From Pseudomonas graminis (GTDB lineage: Bacteria > Pseudomonadota > Gammaproteobacteria > Pseudomonadales > Pseudomonadaceae): a stretch of DNA of 64,000 nucleotides. The stretch lies in the NCBI RefSeq assembly GCF_900111735.1, contig NZ_FOHW01000001.1:237312-301311 (forward strand), read 5' to 3'. A program made the position numbers and the translations under genes. The first letter of the stretch is position 1. Each line of letters opens with the position of its first letter. The notes under the pieces were generated by a model that ran no database searches, had not been told where the DNA came from, and saw only the letters and a program-made list of their open reading frames with translations. Of this stretch, positions 19,320 to 28,180 are shown piece by piece.

Positions 19320-19946
19320 ATGATCATCGTTCACCATCTCAACAATTCCCGTTCGCAGCGCATCCTCTGGCTACTGGAAGAGCTCGCCCTGCCCTACGAG
19401 ATCAAGCACTACCAAAGAGACGCCAAGACCAACCTGGCGCCGCCTGAATTGAAAGCCATAAACCCGCTGGGCAAATCACCGGTTATTCAGGATGGACCTC
19501 ATGTGCTGATCGAATCCGGGGCTATCGTCGATTATCTGATCCGCCGCCACGGCGACGGCCGCTTGCAGCCTGATCCAGCCACCGCGACCTACGACGAATA
19601 TGTGCAATGGCTACATTTCGCAGAAGGGTCGGCCATGCTGCCGCTCATGCTCAACCTTTATGTCGGGCGACTTGGGGACGCTGGCAAGCCGCTCCAGCCG
19701 CGAATCGAATCCGAGCTGGCCAACTATCTAGGTTATCTGGACGCCGCTGTGAAACTCACCCCGTATTTGTTGGGTGAAGAAATCAGCGGCGCGGATATCC
19801 AGATGAGCTTTATCGGCGAATTAGCGAAGTCCCAAGGCATGCTGCAAGACTACCCTTCCCTTGCCGCGTGGATCGACCGGTTCCAGGCGCGGCCGGCCTA
19901 TATCAGTGCAATAGAAAAAGGCGGTGAGTACACGTTCGCGGGCTGA
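19320..19946 (+). CDS. Glutathione S-transferase
   Basis: Cytosolic GST of 208 residues. The thioredoxin-like N-terminal domain starts MIIVHHLNNSRSQRILWLLE and includes the glutathione-binding NPLGKSPVIQDG and ESGAIVDYL segments, followed by an all-helical domain from about residue 85. I chose the ATG at 19320, where AGGGAA lies upstream and the fold begins, not the in-frame ATG 21 bp earlier. Substrate unknown. It is a single-gene unit. Confidence 0.9.
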   Translation: MIIVHHLNNSRSQRILWLLEELALPYEIKHYQRDAKTNLAPPELKAINPLGKSPVIQDGPHVLIESGAIVDYLIRRHGDGRLQPDPATATYDEYVQWLHFAEGSAMLPLMLNLYVGRLGDAGKPLQPRIESELANYLGYLDAAVKLTPYLLGEEISGADIQMSFIGELAKSQGMLQDYPSLAAWIDRFQARPAYISAIEKGGEYTFAG

Positions 19947-20056
19947 GTACGACCAAGGCGATGCAGGGCTCTAAGGGCGTGTACGACACAGCCCACACAC
20001 GCGGCACGGCGTGGCAACGGACCTGCATGTGAGCTTAGAGCGGAGTCGCACCCATT

Positions 20057-20077
20057 AAAAAGCCGTCTCACGACGGC
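20057..20077 (-). terminator. Terminator of the mvaT-like gene
   Basis: GCCGTC/GACGGC stem with a 4-nt loop, followed on the minus strand by TTTTT, about 20 bp after the mvaT stop. A standard intrinsic terminator. Confidence 0.8.
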
Positions 20078-20095
20078 TGTTTCAGCTTCAAAAGG

Positions 20096-20464
20096 TCATT
20101 TAACCAACCAATTCTCAACCTCTTCCCCGAACTGACCCTTCCAGGCTTTCAGAAGCTTGTGGTTGCCGCCCTTGGTTTCTACGACCTCACCCGTCAACGG
20201 GTTTTTATACACCTTCATTTCTCGGGCCTTGCGTGTCTTTTTCTCGGCAGTCACTGGAGCAGACTTCCGGCCGCTGGCTGCCTGCGGATCCAGAATGCCA
20301 ACGATCTCCCTCAAGCTGAAGCCGTACTCTCCGAGCAGGCCACGCAGTTTGGTTTCAAATTCGATTTCTTTCTTCAAACCGGTATCATTTTTCAGCGTTT
20401 CAAGCTCGGCGAGCTGGGCGGCGAGCTGTTGTTCAAGTTTGCGGAATTCTGCGAGGCGGGACAT
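20096..20464 (-). CDS. mvaT: MvaT-type H-NS-like nucleoid protein
   Basis: Xenogeneic silencer and nucleoid protein of 122 residues. The N-terminal coiled coil (MSRLAEFRKLEQQLAAQLAE) mediates oligomerisation. The C-terminal DNA-binding part includes KVYKNPLTGEVVETKGGNHK. The start is the Met of MSRLAEF; the in-frame extension upstream lacks family similarity. A terminator follows. Pseudomonads carry several such paralogues (MvaT, MvaU, TurA-E), so the exact member is uncertain. Confidence 0.92.
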   Translation of the reverse strand: MSRLAEFRKLEQQLAAQLAELETLKNDTGLKKEIEFETKLRGLLGEYGFSLREIVGILDPQAASGRKSAPVTAEKKTRKAREMKVYKNPLTGEVVETKGGNHKLLKAWKGQFGEEVENWLVK

Positions 20465-21186
20465 GTAGATCTCCAGGGTCGTCTTGATGTGAGCGATATT
20501 AGCCGAACGCCGGAGATCAGTCATTCGCCTTGTTCTCGTCAACACTGCGCCGAGCGACTGCTGCGCTGCACGATATAAAAATCAAGGCTGCCGCTGTAAA
20601 GACTGGTTGTTGATAGTGAGCTTCTTAGATCTGCCCTTTCAACAGGCGGATAAACGACGCCAAATAATCGCTGGAGGATGTGTCGTAGCTTATCCATCGC
20701 AAAGACCAGCGATGACAAATCGCGGAAGCCCCAGGGCTGAATGAGCTTAGATACCTCGCGCCCAGCTATAGATTTCCCACAACAGGCAGCCGATTCAGGC
20801 TCGCTTTCCAGCGCCGAAATAATGTCGCCTCTCGGGGTGCCTGATCAGGTAAACGATTGGACAAGAATGTGTACAAAGTCGATACATATAGGGGTCGGAT
20901 GGTCTTGTCGGCATGCCAGGGCTCGCGAAGCTTTTACATCACGGATGGAGAACAACGGCGTTGATCCTGGACGCCTGCTCTTTGCGTCGGCCACAGCTCT
21001 AAACTGGTCGTTATAACGCACGTTGTCGAAGATGTTGACAGTTCTTGGCAAACGTTTCTGACGAGCTGCCCCAAGCGCGATCCGCTGCGTGTGCATTCAA
21101 AACCTCGAAGTTGCTTGAAGTACATCAGGCGGAGTTATTGAACGCTGTTTGCTATTTCACTCACACCTGTCAGCGAATGTATCACT
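20465..21186. other. Long intergenic stretch, no supported gene
   Basis: About 720 bp between the mvaT-like gene and the glycosyltransferase. Short ORFs on both strands (for example 20741-21016 plus and 20845-21096 minus) show no recognisable domain and are not conserved-looking. This may be decayed sequence at an O-antigen-like locus. The mvaT promoter should lie at its left end. Confidence 0.5.
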
Positions 21187-22077
21187 ATGAACCCACTTCT
21201 TAGCATCGTGTGCCCAACCTTTAACCAGGCGGCGTTTCTCGCTCGAGCACTGGATGGCTTTCTGTCACAACAGACGACCTTCCCTTTCGAGATTTTGGTG
21301 AACGATGACGCTTCAACTGATGGCACAGCGCTGGTCCTGGCTAAATATGCCGCGCTTTACCCGAAAATCATCCGGCCATTTTATCAAGAGGAGAATCAGT
21401 ACCAGCAGGGTAAGACCTGCACACCGGGAATATTCAAGGAAGCCCGCGGACGTTACATCGCCTATTGCGAAGGAGACGACTATTGGACTGACCCACAGAA
21501 ACTCCAGATTCAGGTTGATTTTCTGGAGGCCAATCACGACTACGTGTTGACCTACCACGATGCAATGGCCTTCGACGTCAATGGCGAAAGAGGTATTCAG
21601 CTCTTGGGCAAGTGGCGCCGAGATGCAAGCGCTGTGGAACTGCAACAAGGGCGACCGATTTCCACGTTGACGGTATGTTTTCGCAACGTTCTTCATGAAT
21701 TACCCCAGGAGTTACTCCACGCCCCTCTAGGCGACATGTGCTGGTGGTCTCTGCTGGGCGCTCACGGCAAGGGGAAGTTTCTCGGCCGCATAAAGCCTGC
21801 CGCTTACCGGGTTCACCCAGGTGGAATATTTTCCATGCGTTCCCACAGACGCAAGTTACATATGAATTTGCAAACGTACTCCGCACTCGCAAACTACTAC
21901 CATCGCATGGGCAATCAGCCGTTATATGAGTACTTCTTGACTCAGCTGTTTGGCATGTGCCTGTCGGCCATCTCGCCTTTTCAGAAACTCTGCGCACTGG
22001 GTCTGGTCGCTCGAAACGTCAGCATAAATTTGGGCAAAAGGCTCATTCCGTCTCGCAGTGAACGACATGTTCAATAG
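21187..22077 (+). CDS. Family 2 glycosyltransferase
   Basis: Transfers a sugar from a nucleotide donor, probably for a surface glycan. The 296-residue protein begins with LSIVCPTFNQAAFLARALDG and continues LVNDDASTDGTALVLAKYA, the nucleotide-binding GT-A core. A DxD-like acidic site is present in YCEGDDYWTDPQKL. The C-terminal half is less typical. A WbqC-family gene follows 230 bp downstream on the same strand, a common partner in surface polysaccharide loci. Confidence 0.9.
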   Translation: MNPLLSIVCPTFNQAAFLARALDGFLSQQTTFPFEILVNDDASTDGTALVLAKYAALYPKIIRPFYQEENQYQQGKTCTPGIFKEARGRYIAYCEGDDYWTDPQKLQIQVDFLEANHDYVLTYHDAMAFDVNGERGIQLLGKWRRDASAVELQQGRPISTLTVCFRNVLHELPQELLHAPLGDMCWWSLLGAHGKGKFLGRIKPAAYRVHPGGIFSMRSHRRKLHMNLQTYSALANYYHRMGNQPLYEYFLTQLFGMCLSAISPFQKLCALGLVARNVSINLGKRLIPSRSERHVQ

Positions 22078-22309
22078 CGCGCAGAAAAAGTTGAAAAACA
22101 AGGCTGGGCATTGCATCACCCTTGCAGGGCGCCAGAGGTTAACAGAAGAAAGCGTTCACGCATTGGACTAAAAGCCTTGACAGCGCCCCACCGCGACTCG
22201 TCATCCCTTTTAGTCATCAGCTATTAGCAGTGCATCGTCATGCTATATCGATACAAAAGCAACCAATCAAGGTAGTTATTGGCGTAACTAAAATATGGAG
22301 ATTAACCTG

Positions 22310-23059
22310 ATGAAAACCATCGCAATGATGCAGCCCTACCTTTTCCCCTACCTCGGGTATTTCCAACTTATTGCGGCAGCCGATGTGTTTGTTCTGGGCG
22401 ATGACTTGCAATACATGAAGGCTGGCTGGGTCAATCGCAACAGGATACTCGATAAGAACGAGCCCAGGATGGTCACTTTTCCACTCAAACGTGATCGATT
22501 CGACTTGGGCATCAATCAGCGCCGGCTTTGCGATAACTTCGACGAAGAAGCAGAGCGCTTGATCAAATTAATCACTCATTGCTACTCCAAAGCGCCTTGT
22601 TACGGAAAAGTCATGCCACTGCTACAGCACTTGATTCGCTCGCCGCAGCGGAACCTGGCGCTGTACATCGAGCACTCGATCAAAGAGCTGTGTCATTATC
22701 TGGATATTCGAACACCGATTTATAAAGCTTCTGACCTGGAGATGGCGGGCTCAATCGACAAGCAAGACCGGGTCATCAAGACAGCGAAATTGTTTGGTGC
22801 GAGCACCTGTATTAATTCTGTAGGCGGCACCGCGCTTTACGACTCCGGGTACTTTGCGCAGCACGGATTAGCGCTTGAGTTCCTTAAAATGGACGACATT
22901 GCCTATCCCCAGTACCGGTCGACCTTCGTTGGCAATCTTTCGATCATTGATGTAGTGATGTTTAACTCTGCTGAGACAGTCAGAGAACTGTTGCCATGCT
23001 ATTCAATACAAAGCGATAGCGTCACACCGCTGCCGGCGCGAGAAGCGCGGTACGCCTGA
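22310..23059 (+). CDS. WbqC-family protein
   Basis: A 249-residue member of the WbqC family, found in O-antigen and other glycan clusters and linked to sugar modification, without a firmly established reaction. The N-terminus MKTIAMMQPYLFPYLGYFQL is the family hallmark, and QYMKAGWVNRNRIL follows. The start at 22310 is supported by GGAG 9 bp upstream; an in-frame ATG at 22295 overlaps that ribosome site. It is probably co-expressed with the upstream glycosyltransferase. Confidence 0.88.
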   Translation: MKTIAMMQPYLFPYLGYFQLIAAADVFVLGDDLQYMKAGWVNRNRILDKNEPRMVTFPLKRDRFDLGINQRRLCDNFDEEAERLIKLITHCYSKAPCYGKVMPLLQHLIRSPQRNLALYIEHSIKELCHYLDIRTPIYKASDLEMAGSIDKQDRVIKTAKLFGASTCINSVGGTALYDSGYFAQHGLALEFLKMDDIAYPQYRSTFVGNLSIIDVVMFNSAETVRELLPCYSIQSDSVTPLPAREARYA

Positions 23060-23217
23060 TTTTACCCTGAGTGTCTGGTCAGGCCCTCTCGAGCGTTCCG
23101 TCTTGATGGTGTACATGCCCAGACCAGGGATTCAGCGGCTGGTTGATGGACAACATACGGATGGGTCGCTTCCACGCCACGACGTATAGTGAATCAACCC
23201 ACGTCCAAGGACAGACA

Positions 23218-23361
23218 ATGCTTATCGTATTCAGCGGCCTTCCTGGCACCGGAAAAACCACCATCGCCCAAGAGCTCGTCTCTGCGAGCGGGGCTTGCAT
23301 CTAATGTCCGTATGGGCTGGTCGTCGGGCGCGAGGGGTTGCAGGAAATCCTGCTCGGCAAA
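23218..23361 (+). pseudogene. Remnant of a P-loop kinase/ATPase
   Basis: An ATG at 23218 opens MLIVFSGLPGTGKTTIAQEL, a perfect Walker A region typical of small bacterial kinases, but the frame stops at 23304 after 28 residues. Another frame then reads YGLVVGREGLQEILLGK and stops at 23361, plausibly a later part of the same gene. The remainder is missing, so this is a decayed fragment beside the sfnG gene. Confidence 0.6.
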
Positions 23362-23405
23362 TGACTCAGCCCCCTCCCCGGCCAGCAAATTTTCTCCGCA
23401 ACACC

Positions 23406-24506
23406 TCAGGCGCTTTGAGCCACAGAAACCGTCTGATCTGAAGCTTCCAGCGCGCGTACAAGCGGCAATACGTGTTCACCGAAATACGCCACTTCCTCCT
23501 GAAAGTGCAGAAATGCCGAGAGCACCAGATCCACGCCCACGGCTTTCAACGCCACAATGCGCTCGGCAATTTGTTTCGGCGTTCCAATCAGATTCGTTTT
23601 AAACCCGTCGTTGTATTGAACCAGGTCTTCAAAGGTGGACTTGGCCCAATTACCCTCGCCTTCAGGACTGGCCTTGCCGGCCTGTTTTGCCGCATCGCCG
23701 AATGCATTCACGGCTTCAGGATCCGCCTGGTCGATGATTTCCTGAAGCACCGCGCGAGCTTCCTCTTCGGTTTCGCGAGCGATAATGAACGCGTTGACCC
23801 CGATTTTCACCGAATGCCCGTTCGCCGCTGCTTTAGCGCGAATATCATCCACCTGCGCCTTGATACCTTCTACCGTGTTGCCATTGGTGAAGTACCAGTC
23901 GGACACGCGTGCAGCCATGTCGCGGGCAGCACGGGAGCTGCCGCCCTGAAAAATTTCAGGGTGGGGTTGCTGAATCGGTTTCGGACGCAGTGTGTAATTG
24001 TGGAAGCGATAGAAATCGCCTTTGAAGGTGAAGTTGTCGGTTGTCCAAATGCCTTTCAACGCCCGGATGAACTCTTCGGAACGACGGTAGCGCTCGTCAT
24101 GCTCCAGCCATGGCTCCCCGATGGCCTGGAATTCACCTTTGAACCAGCCACTGACAAGGTTGATCGCCACACGGCCGGCCGTCAGTTGATCAATCGTCGC
24201 CAGTTGCTTGGCAACCACGGCGGGTGTCCAGGGCCCGGGGAGGATGGCCGCGATCACCTTGAGTTTCTCGGTCGCCGCCAACAGCGCATGGCTGAACGCA
24301 ACGGATTCGTGTTGGTTATCTGCGCCGTACCCGGCGGTGAAACGGATTTGCGTGAGCCCATACTCAAAGCCCGACTGCTCGGCAATTTGTGCCAACTTGC
24401 GGTTGTATTCGATGCCCCAGTGGGTGCGCTGCTCGATTTTACTAACGACCAACCCGCCGCTGACGTTGGGTACCCAGTATGCGAATTTGATTGCGCTCTG
24501 ACTCAT
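23406..24506 (-). CDS. sfnG: FMNH2-dependent dimethylsulfone monooxygenase
   Basis: Cleaves dimethylsulfone to methanesulfinate and formaldehyde during sulfur starvation. The 366-residue luciferase-like protein matches SfnG: FAYWVPNVSGGLVVSKIEQR at the N-terminus, LPGPWTPAVVAKQLATIDQL, the flavin-family VSGWFKGEF and FQGGSSRAARDMAARVSDWY. The start is the Met of MSQSAIKF. It is divergent from an SfnB-type gene across a 400-bp control region with a sigma-54-like promoter. A flavin reductase partner is not in the window. Confidence 0.93.
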   Translation of the reverse strand: MSQSAIKFAYWVPNVSGGLVVSKIEQRTHWGIEYNRKLAQIAEQSGFEYGLTQIRFTAGYGADNQHESVAFSHALLAATEKLKVIAAILPGPWTPAVVAKQLATIDQLTAGRVAINLVSGWFKGEFQAIGEPWLEHDERYRRSEEFIRALKGIWTTDNFTFKGDFYRFHNYTLRPKPIQQPHPEIFQGGSSRAARDMAARVSDWYFTNGNTVEGIKAQVDDIRAKAAANGHSVKIGVNAFIIARETEEEARAVLQEIIDQADPEAVNAFGDAAKQAGKASPEGEGNWAKSTFEDLVQYNDGFKTNLIGTPKQIAERIVALKAVGVDLVLSAFLHFQEEVAYFGEHVLPLVRALEASDQTVSVAQSA

Positions 24507-24587
24507 ATGCCGATCTCCAAGTAGAGCAAGGGAGCCGCCCGGCGTGGTCGCCAAGTACGGTGTGCCCCACCTGCCTGATGTGGAAAT

Positions 24588-24603
24588 AGCAGCAACTGTG
24601 CCA
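24588..24603 (-). promoter_or_regulatory. Sigma-54 promoter of sfnG
   Basis: On the minus strand the sequence TGGCACAGTTGCTGCT fits the -24/-12 consensus: TGGCAC, then GC exactly 10 bp after the GG. It lies 82 bp upstream of the sfnG start. In pseudomonads sfn genes are driven by sigma-54 with the activator SfnR, which agrees with this site. Confidence 0.75.
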
Positions 24604-24755
24604 GTTGTTTATTTAACGACATTTCAACAGGTTAACGACCGGATCACATGTTTTGGTTTTCTCGCTAACAACGTTTTGCTGAACAGGTGTTCGCCGGCAA
24701 ACAGTTGTATTGCCTGCACGCCGCGAGACGCTGTTACGAGAGAGCCAGCAACACA

Positions 24756-24785
24756 GCACAACTGTTGATGCATCAACAGTTGTGC
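24756..24785. promoter_or_regulatory. 30-bp perfect palindrome, probable activator site for sfnG/sfnB
   Basis: The arm GCACAACTGTTGATG is followed at once by its exact reverse complement, a 15 + 15 bp palindrome. It is about 160 bp upstream of the sfnG -24/-12 element and about 50 bp upstream of a possible sfnB one, in the range used by sigma-54 enhancer-binding proteins. A half-site match (AAACAGTTGT) occurs near 24698. SfnR is the likely binder, by inference. Confidence 0.65.
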
Positions 24786-24830
24786 CCTTGGATTCAACGG
24801 ATAACCCGGATCAATCGGCCCTTTATGGTT

Positions 24831-24846
24831 AGGCATGGAGCATGCA
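24831..24846 (+). promoter_or_regulatory. Possible sigma-54 promoter of sfnB
   Basis: AGGCATGGAGCATGCA has GG and GC spaced by 10 bp, as required for -24/-12 recognition, although the flanking match is weaker than at sfnG. It lies about 60 bp before the sfnB start. Confidence 0.5.
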
Positions 24847-24905
24847 AAGCGGGTGTATTGAAGCCGCCAGCACCGGACGGCTTTCATCATCACGGGAGTT
24901 CCCCT

Positions 24906-26144
24906 ATGCCTGACGCGACGAACAATCCGCTTTCTCTGGGTACCGACTACGAAGCACTGGCTAATCGTTTTCGGCCGCTGTTCCAGCACATTGCAGCGGG
25001 CACCGTTGAGCGAGAACACTCTCGTGCACTTCCCGACGAGCCCATCAAATGGCTCAAGCAGGCCGGGTTCGGTGCTGTCCGAGTGCCCAAAGAATATGGC
25101 GGCGCCGGCGCTTCTGTTGAGCAACTGTGTGAGTTGCTGATCGAGCTGGCCGAAGCCGACTCCAATATTCCGCAGTCCCTGCGCGGCCATTTTGCCTTCG
25201 TAGAAGATCAACTGAACTCGCCCGCGACGGCCGAACGCGACACATGGTTCCGGCGCTTCGTTGAAGGCGATTTAGTGGGTAACGCGTGGACAGAAACAGG
25301 CGATGTAAAGCTCGGTGAAGTCATCACCAAAGCGACTCCGGACGGAGCGCAGTTTCTTTTGAACGGAAAAAAATACTACAGCACCGGCAGTCTATTTTCT
25401 GACTGGATCGATGTGTACGCCCAGCGATCAGACACGGGTGCGGACATTATTGCAGTGGTCAATGCCCGTCACGCCGGGGTACAGCAAAGTGATGATTGGG
25501 ACGGTTTCGGACAACGCACGACAGGCAGCGGGACCTCGGTATTCAATAACGTCCCTGTTCCCGCGACACATATCATCCCCTTCCAAAACCGTTTCAACTA
25601 TCAAACCGCGTTCTACCAACTGGTGTTGCTCGCCGTATTGGCGGGCACAGGTCGGGCGATAGAACGCGACATTACCCAGCAGATCCGCGAGCGCACACGT
25701 GTTTACAGCCACGGCAATGCCACCCGCGTGAGCGCCGATGTTCAGATCCAGCAAGTGGTCGGCCAGATTTCCGCGCAGGTCTACGCTGCACAGGCCACCA
25801 CCCTTCGCTCTGCAACGCCCTTGCAGCGAGCCTATGAAGCGCGGTTTTCGGGGAACCCCGAGGCAGAGCGAACGGCAAACATTGCAGCGGAAATCGAAAC
25901 GGCACAAGCACAGGTCGTCGTCTCCGATCTTGTTCTGCGAGCCGCCACCGACCTGTTCAATGCGCTCGGCGCCTCAGGCATTAGCGTCAATAAAGCTCTG
26001 GATCGCCACTGGCGTAATGCGCGGACCGTCGCGTCCCATAACCCGCTTATCTACAAGGCGAAGATCGTCGGTGACTGGAGTATCAACGGCACCGAGCCAC
26101 CCTATGTCTGGCAAATCGGGCAGGGAGAGCCGAAGGCCAGTTGA
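24906..26144 (+). CDS. sfnB: SfnB-family acyl-CoA-dehydrogenase-like flavoprotein
   Basis: Flavin-dependent oxidoreductase of 412 residues from the acyl-CoA dehydrogenase superfamily. It is related to the sulfur-acquisition group (SfnB, DszC-like monooxygenases) that uses reduced flavin and O2. Typical segments: FGAVRVPKEYGGAGASVEQL, WTETGDVKLGEVITK, and LNGKKYYSTGSLFSDWIDVY. The start at 24906 has GGGAG upstream; a much longer in-frame extension would run through the palindromic control region. It is divergent from sfnG and presumably co-regulated. Exact substrate unknown. Confidence 0.88.
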   Translation: MPDATNNPLSLGTDYEALANRFRPLFQHIAAGTVEREHSRALPDEPIKWLKQAGFGAVRVPKEYGGAGASVEQLCELLIELAEADSNIPQSLRGHFAFVEDQLNSPATAERDTWFRRFVEGDLVGNAWTETGDVKLGEVITKATPDGAQFLLNGKKYYSTGSLFSDWIDVYAQRSDTGADIIAVVNARHAGVQQSDDWDGFGQRTTGSGTSVFNNVPVPATHIIPFQNRFNYQTAFYQLVLLAVLAGTGRAIERDITQQIRERTRVYSHGNATRVSADVQIQQVVGQISAQVYAAQATTLRSATPLQRAYEARFSGNPEAERTANIAAEIETAQAQVVVSDLVLRAATDLFNALGASGISVNKALDRHWRNARTVASHNPLIYKAKIVGDWSINGTEPPYVWQIGQGEPKAS

Positions 26145-26248
26145 AAGCGTTGCTTACAGCCGAAGATTTCGATTCCTGGCCTTGAATCTGGCAAGCCCGT
26201 CGCGGTGCCTCATGTTGGCACGCGACGCTTTGCGGGTCGTCAAGCGGA

Positions 26249-26757
26249 TCAAAAGTCATCCTGCACCTCTCCCCCGTTGATTTTGAACGCTCGGGTCTGC
26301 AGATAGACACTTCGGATGAAGTTGTACTTGTCGCCCGTGATGAGTTTTTCAGACTTCAGGTATTGAGCACGTCCGTCGATGATGCTCGCGCCATACAGAC
26401 TGTTACGCGTAGGGACGTCGCCGATGTAGCGAATCGGGTTGGCGTATGCATCGGGAAGGATCGCCGGCGCATCGCGCAATGTGCTCGGCCCCAGCAGCGG
26501 CAGTACCAGGTACGGACCGCTCGCGACACCCCAGCGACCGAGCGTTTGGCCAAAGTCCTCATCACTGCGCGGCAAGCCCATCGGCGTGGCGACGTCGATC
26601 AAACCCGCCAGGCCAATCGTGCTGTTGAACAAAAAGCGACTCGTATCAACGCCGGCGCTGTGAAACCTGGCTTGAAGTAAATGGTTGGCTACATTTTTCA
26701 CCTCCCCCAGATTGCTCAGCGCATTGTGAATCCCGTCCTGAAGAATGTGGGGGGTCA
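26249..26757 (-). pseudogene. mlaA/vacJ C-terminal fragment
   Basis: The frame reads [20 protein letters not shown], then [15 protein letters not shown] and FNSTIGLAGLIDVATPMGL, diagnostic for the outer-membrane lipoprotein MlaA (VacJ), which removes misplaced phospholipids from the outer leaflet. The lipoprotein signal and about the first third of the protein are missing. In their place, from about 26760, the sequence switches to an RND pump gene in another frame. The C-terminus ends normally. Not expected to be exported or functional. Confidence 0.8.
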
Positions 26758-27660
26758 GGCTGTTGGAGAATGTAATCCTCGAACTGCTTGATCACGGCCT
26801 GCGTGCGGCTGTCCGTCGCCCCCACCGGCAACTGGATCTGTGCCAGCAGAATTCCCTGGTCTTCGTCCGGCAGGAACGAGGTCGCCAGACTCATGTAGCC
26901 CACCGCCATGACCACCAGCACCAGCCCATAAAGCAGCAGGCTCCGTCCCCACCGCCGCAACACCGCACCCACCCAGCGCTCATAACCGGCACTGGCCCGT
27001 TCAAAGGTGCGGTTGAACCAGCCGAAGAACCCACGCTGAGCACTTGGCGTCTGGCCGTTATGCGCTTTGAGCAGCGAAGCGCAGAGCGCGGGTGTCAGGG
27101 TCATGGCCACCAACACCGAGAGGACCATGGCCGAGACGATGGTCACGGAAAACTGCCGATAGATAATCCCGGTGGAGCCGCCGAAAAACGCCATCGGAAT
27201 GAACACCGCACTCAGCACCAGGGTAATGCCGACCAGTGCACTGCTGATTTCACTCATCGATTGTCGCGTGGCCGCCATGGGCGACAGGCCCTCGCCCATC
27301 AACCGCTCGACGTTTTCCACTACAACGATGGCATCGTCCACCAGCAAGCCGATCGCCAGGACCATGGCGAACATGGTCAGGGTGTTGATCGAGTAGCCGA
27401 ACAGCGACAACACGCCGAACGTGCCCAACAGCACCACCGGCACGGTAATCGCCGGGATCAGCGTCGCGCGCAGGTTCTGCAGGAACAGGAACATGATCAA
27501 CACCACCAGCACGATCGCCTCGCCGAGGGCCTTGACCACTTCCTCGATGGACAGGCTCACAAAGGGCGTGGTGTCGTAGGCAATCACGTTTTTGAGCTGC
27601 ATTTCTGCCGGATAGAACGGCTCCATCTCCTGAAGCTTGGCCTTGACCGCCTCGCGGTAT
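26758..27660 (-). pseudogene. RND efflux pump fragment (MexB-type)
   Basis: An internal piece of an HAE1-type RND transporter, about 300 of the ~1040 residues. It covers [18 protein letters not shown], the first transmembrane block with [17 protein letters not shown] (the conserved acidic pair), the [11 protein letters not shown] region, and the start of the second periplasmic loop up to FEDYILQQ. Both ends are cut: the left joins mlaA, the right joins a response regulator gene at about 27660. A nonfunctional remnant. Confidence 0.85.
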
Positions 27661-28153
27661 GCAGGTCTGCCAGGACCTGCGCGGTTTCAGCGCCGTGCCG
27701 ATCATCATGATCACCGCCCGTGTTGAAGAAATGGACCGCCTTCGGGGCCTCGATCTGGGCGCTGACGACTATATCTGCAAGCCTTTCAGCCCCCGCGAGG
27801 TGGTGGCCCGGGTCAAGGCCATCCTGCGCCGCGGCCCCCAACTGCTGACCGGCGTTGCACCGCGGCTGATCATTGATGACGCACAGCACCGCGCGTCACT
27901 CAATGGTGTCGAGCTGGACCTGACACGCCTTGAACTGCGGTTGCTCAGCACGTTTGCGCGTTCGGCCGGCCGGGTCTTTTCCCGAGATCAACTGCTGGAC
28001 AAGCTCTACTCCGACCACCGCGTGGTGACTGACCGGACAGTGGACAGCCATATCCGCAACCTGCGGCGCAAGCTGGAGCAGGCATGCCCTGGGGAGACGC
28101 CCATTGAATCGTTGTATGGCGTCGGCTATCGGTTCCAGCTCACTGACGGGTGA
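27660..28153 (+). pseudogene. OmpR-family response regulator fragment (BaeR-like)
   Basis: The frame contains the second half of a receiver domain (VPIIMITARVEEMDRLRGLD, then LGADDYICKPFSPREVVARV with the conserved Lys) and a complete winged-helix output domain ending YGVGYRFQLTDG. The first ~60 residues with the phospho-accepting Asp are missing, replaced by RND pump sequence on the opposite strand. The ATG at 27659 is fortuitous. Could still bind DNA if expressed, but not as a phosphorylation switch. Confidence 0.8.
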
Positions 28154-28180
28154 AGCGTCAGCGAGGCAAATGTCCCTGGC

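Noticed and set aside
20741..21096. Short ORFs on both strands between the mvaT-like gene and the glycosyltransferase
   Set aside because: No ribosome sites, domains or coding character; they are likely chance frames in decayed DNA.
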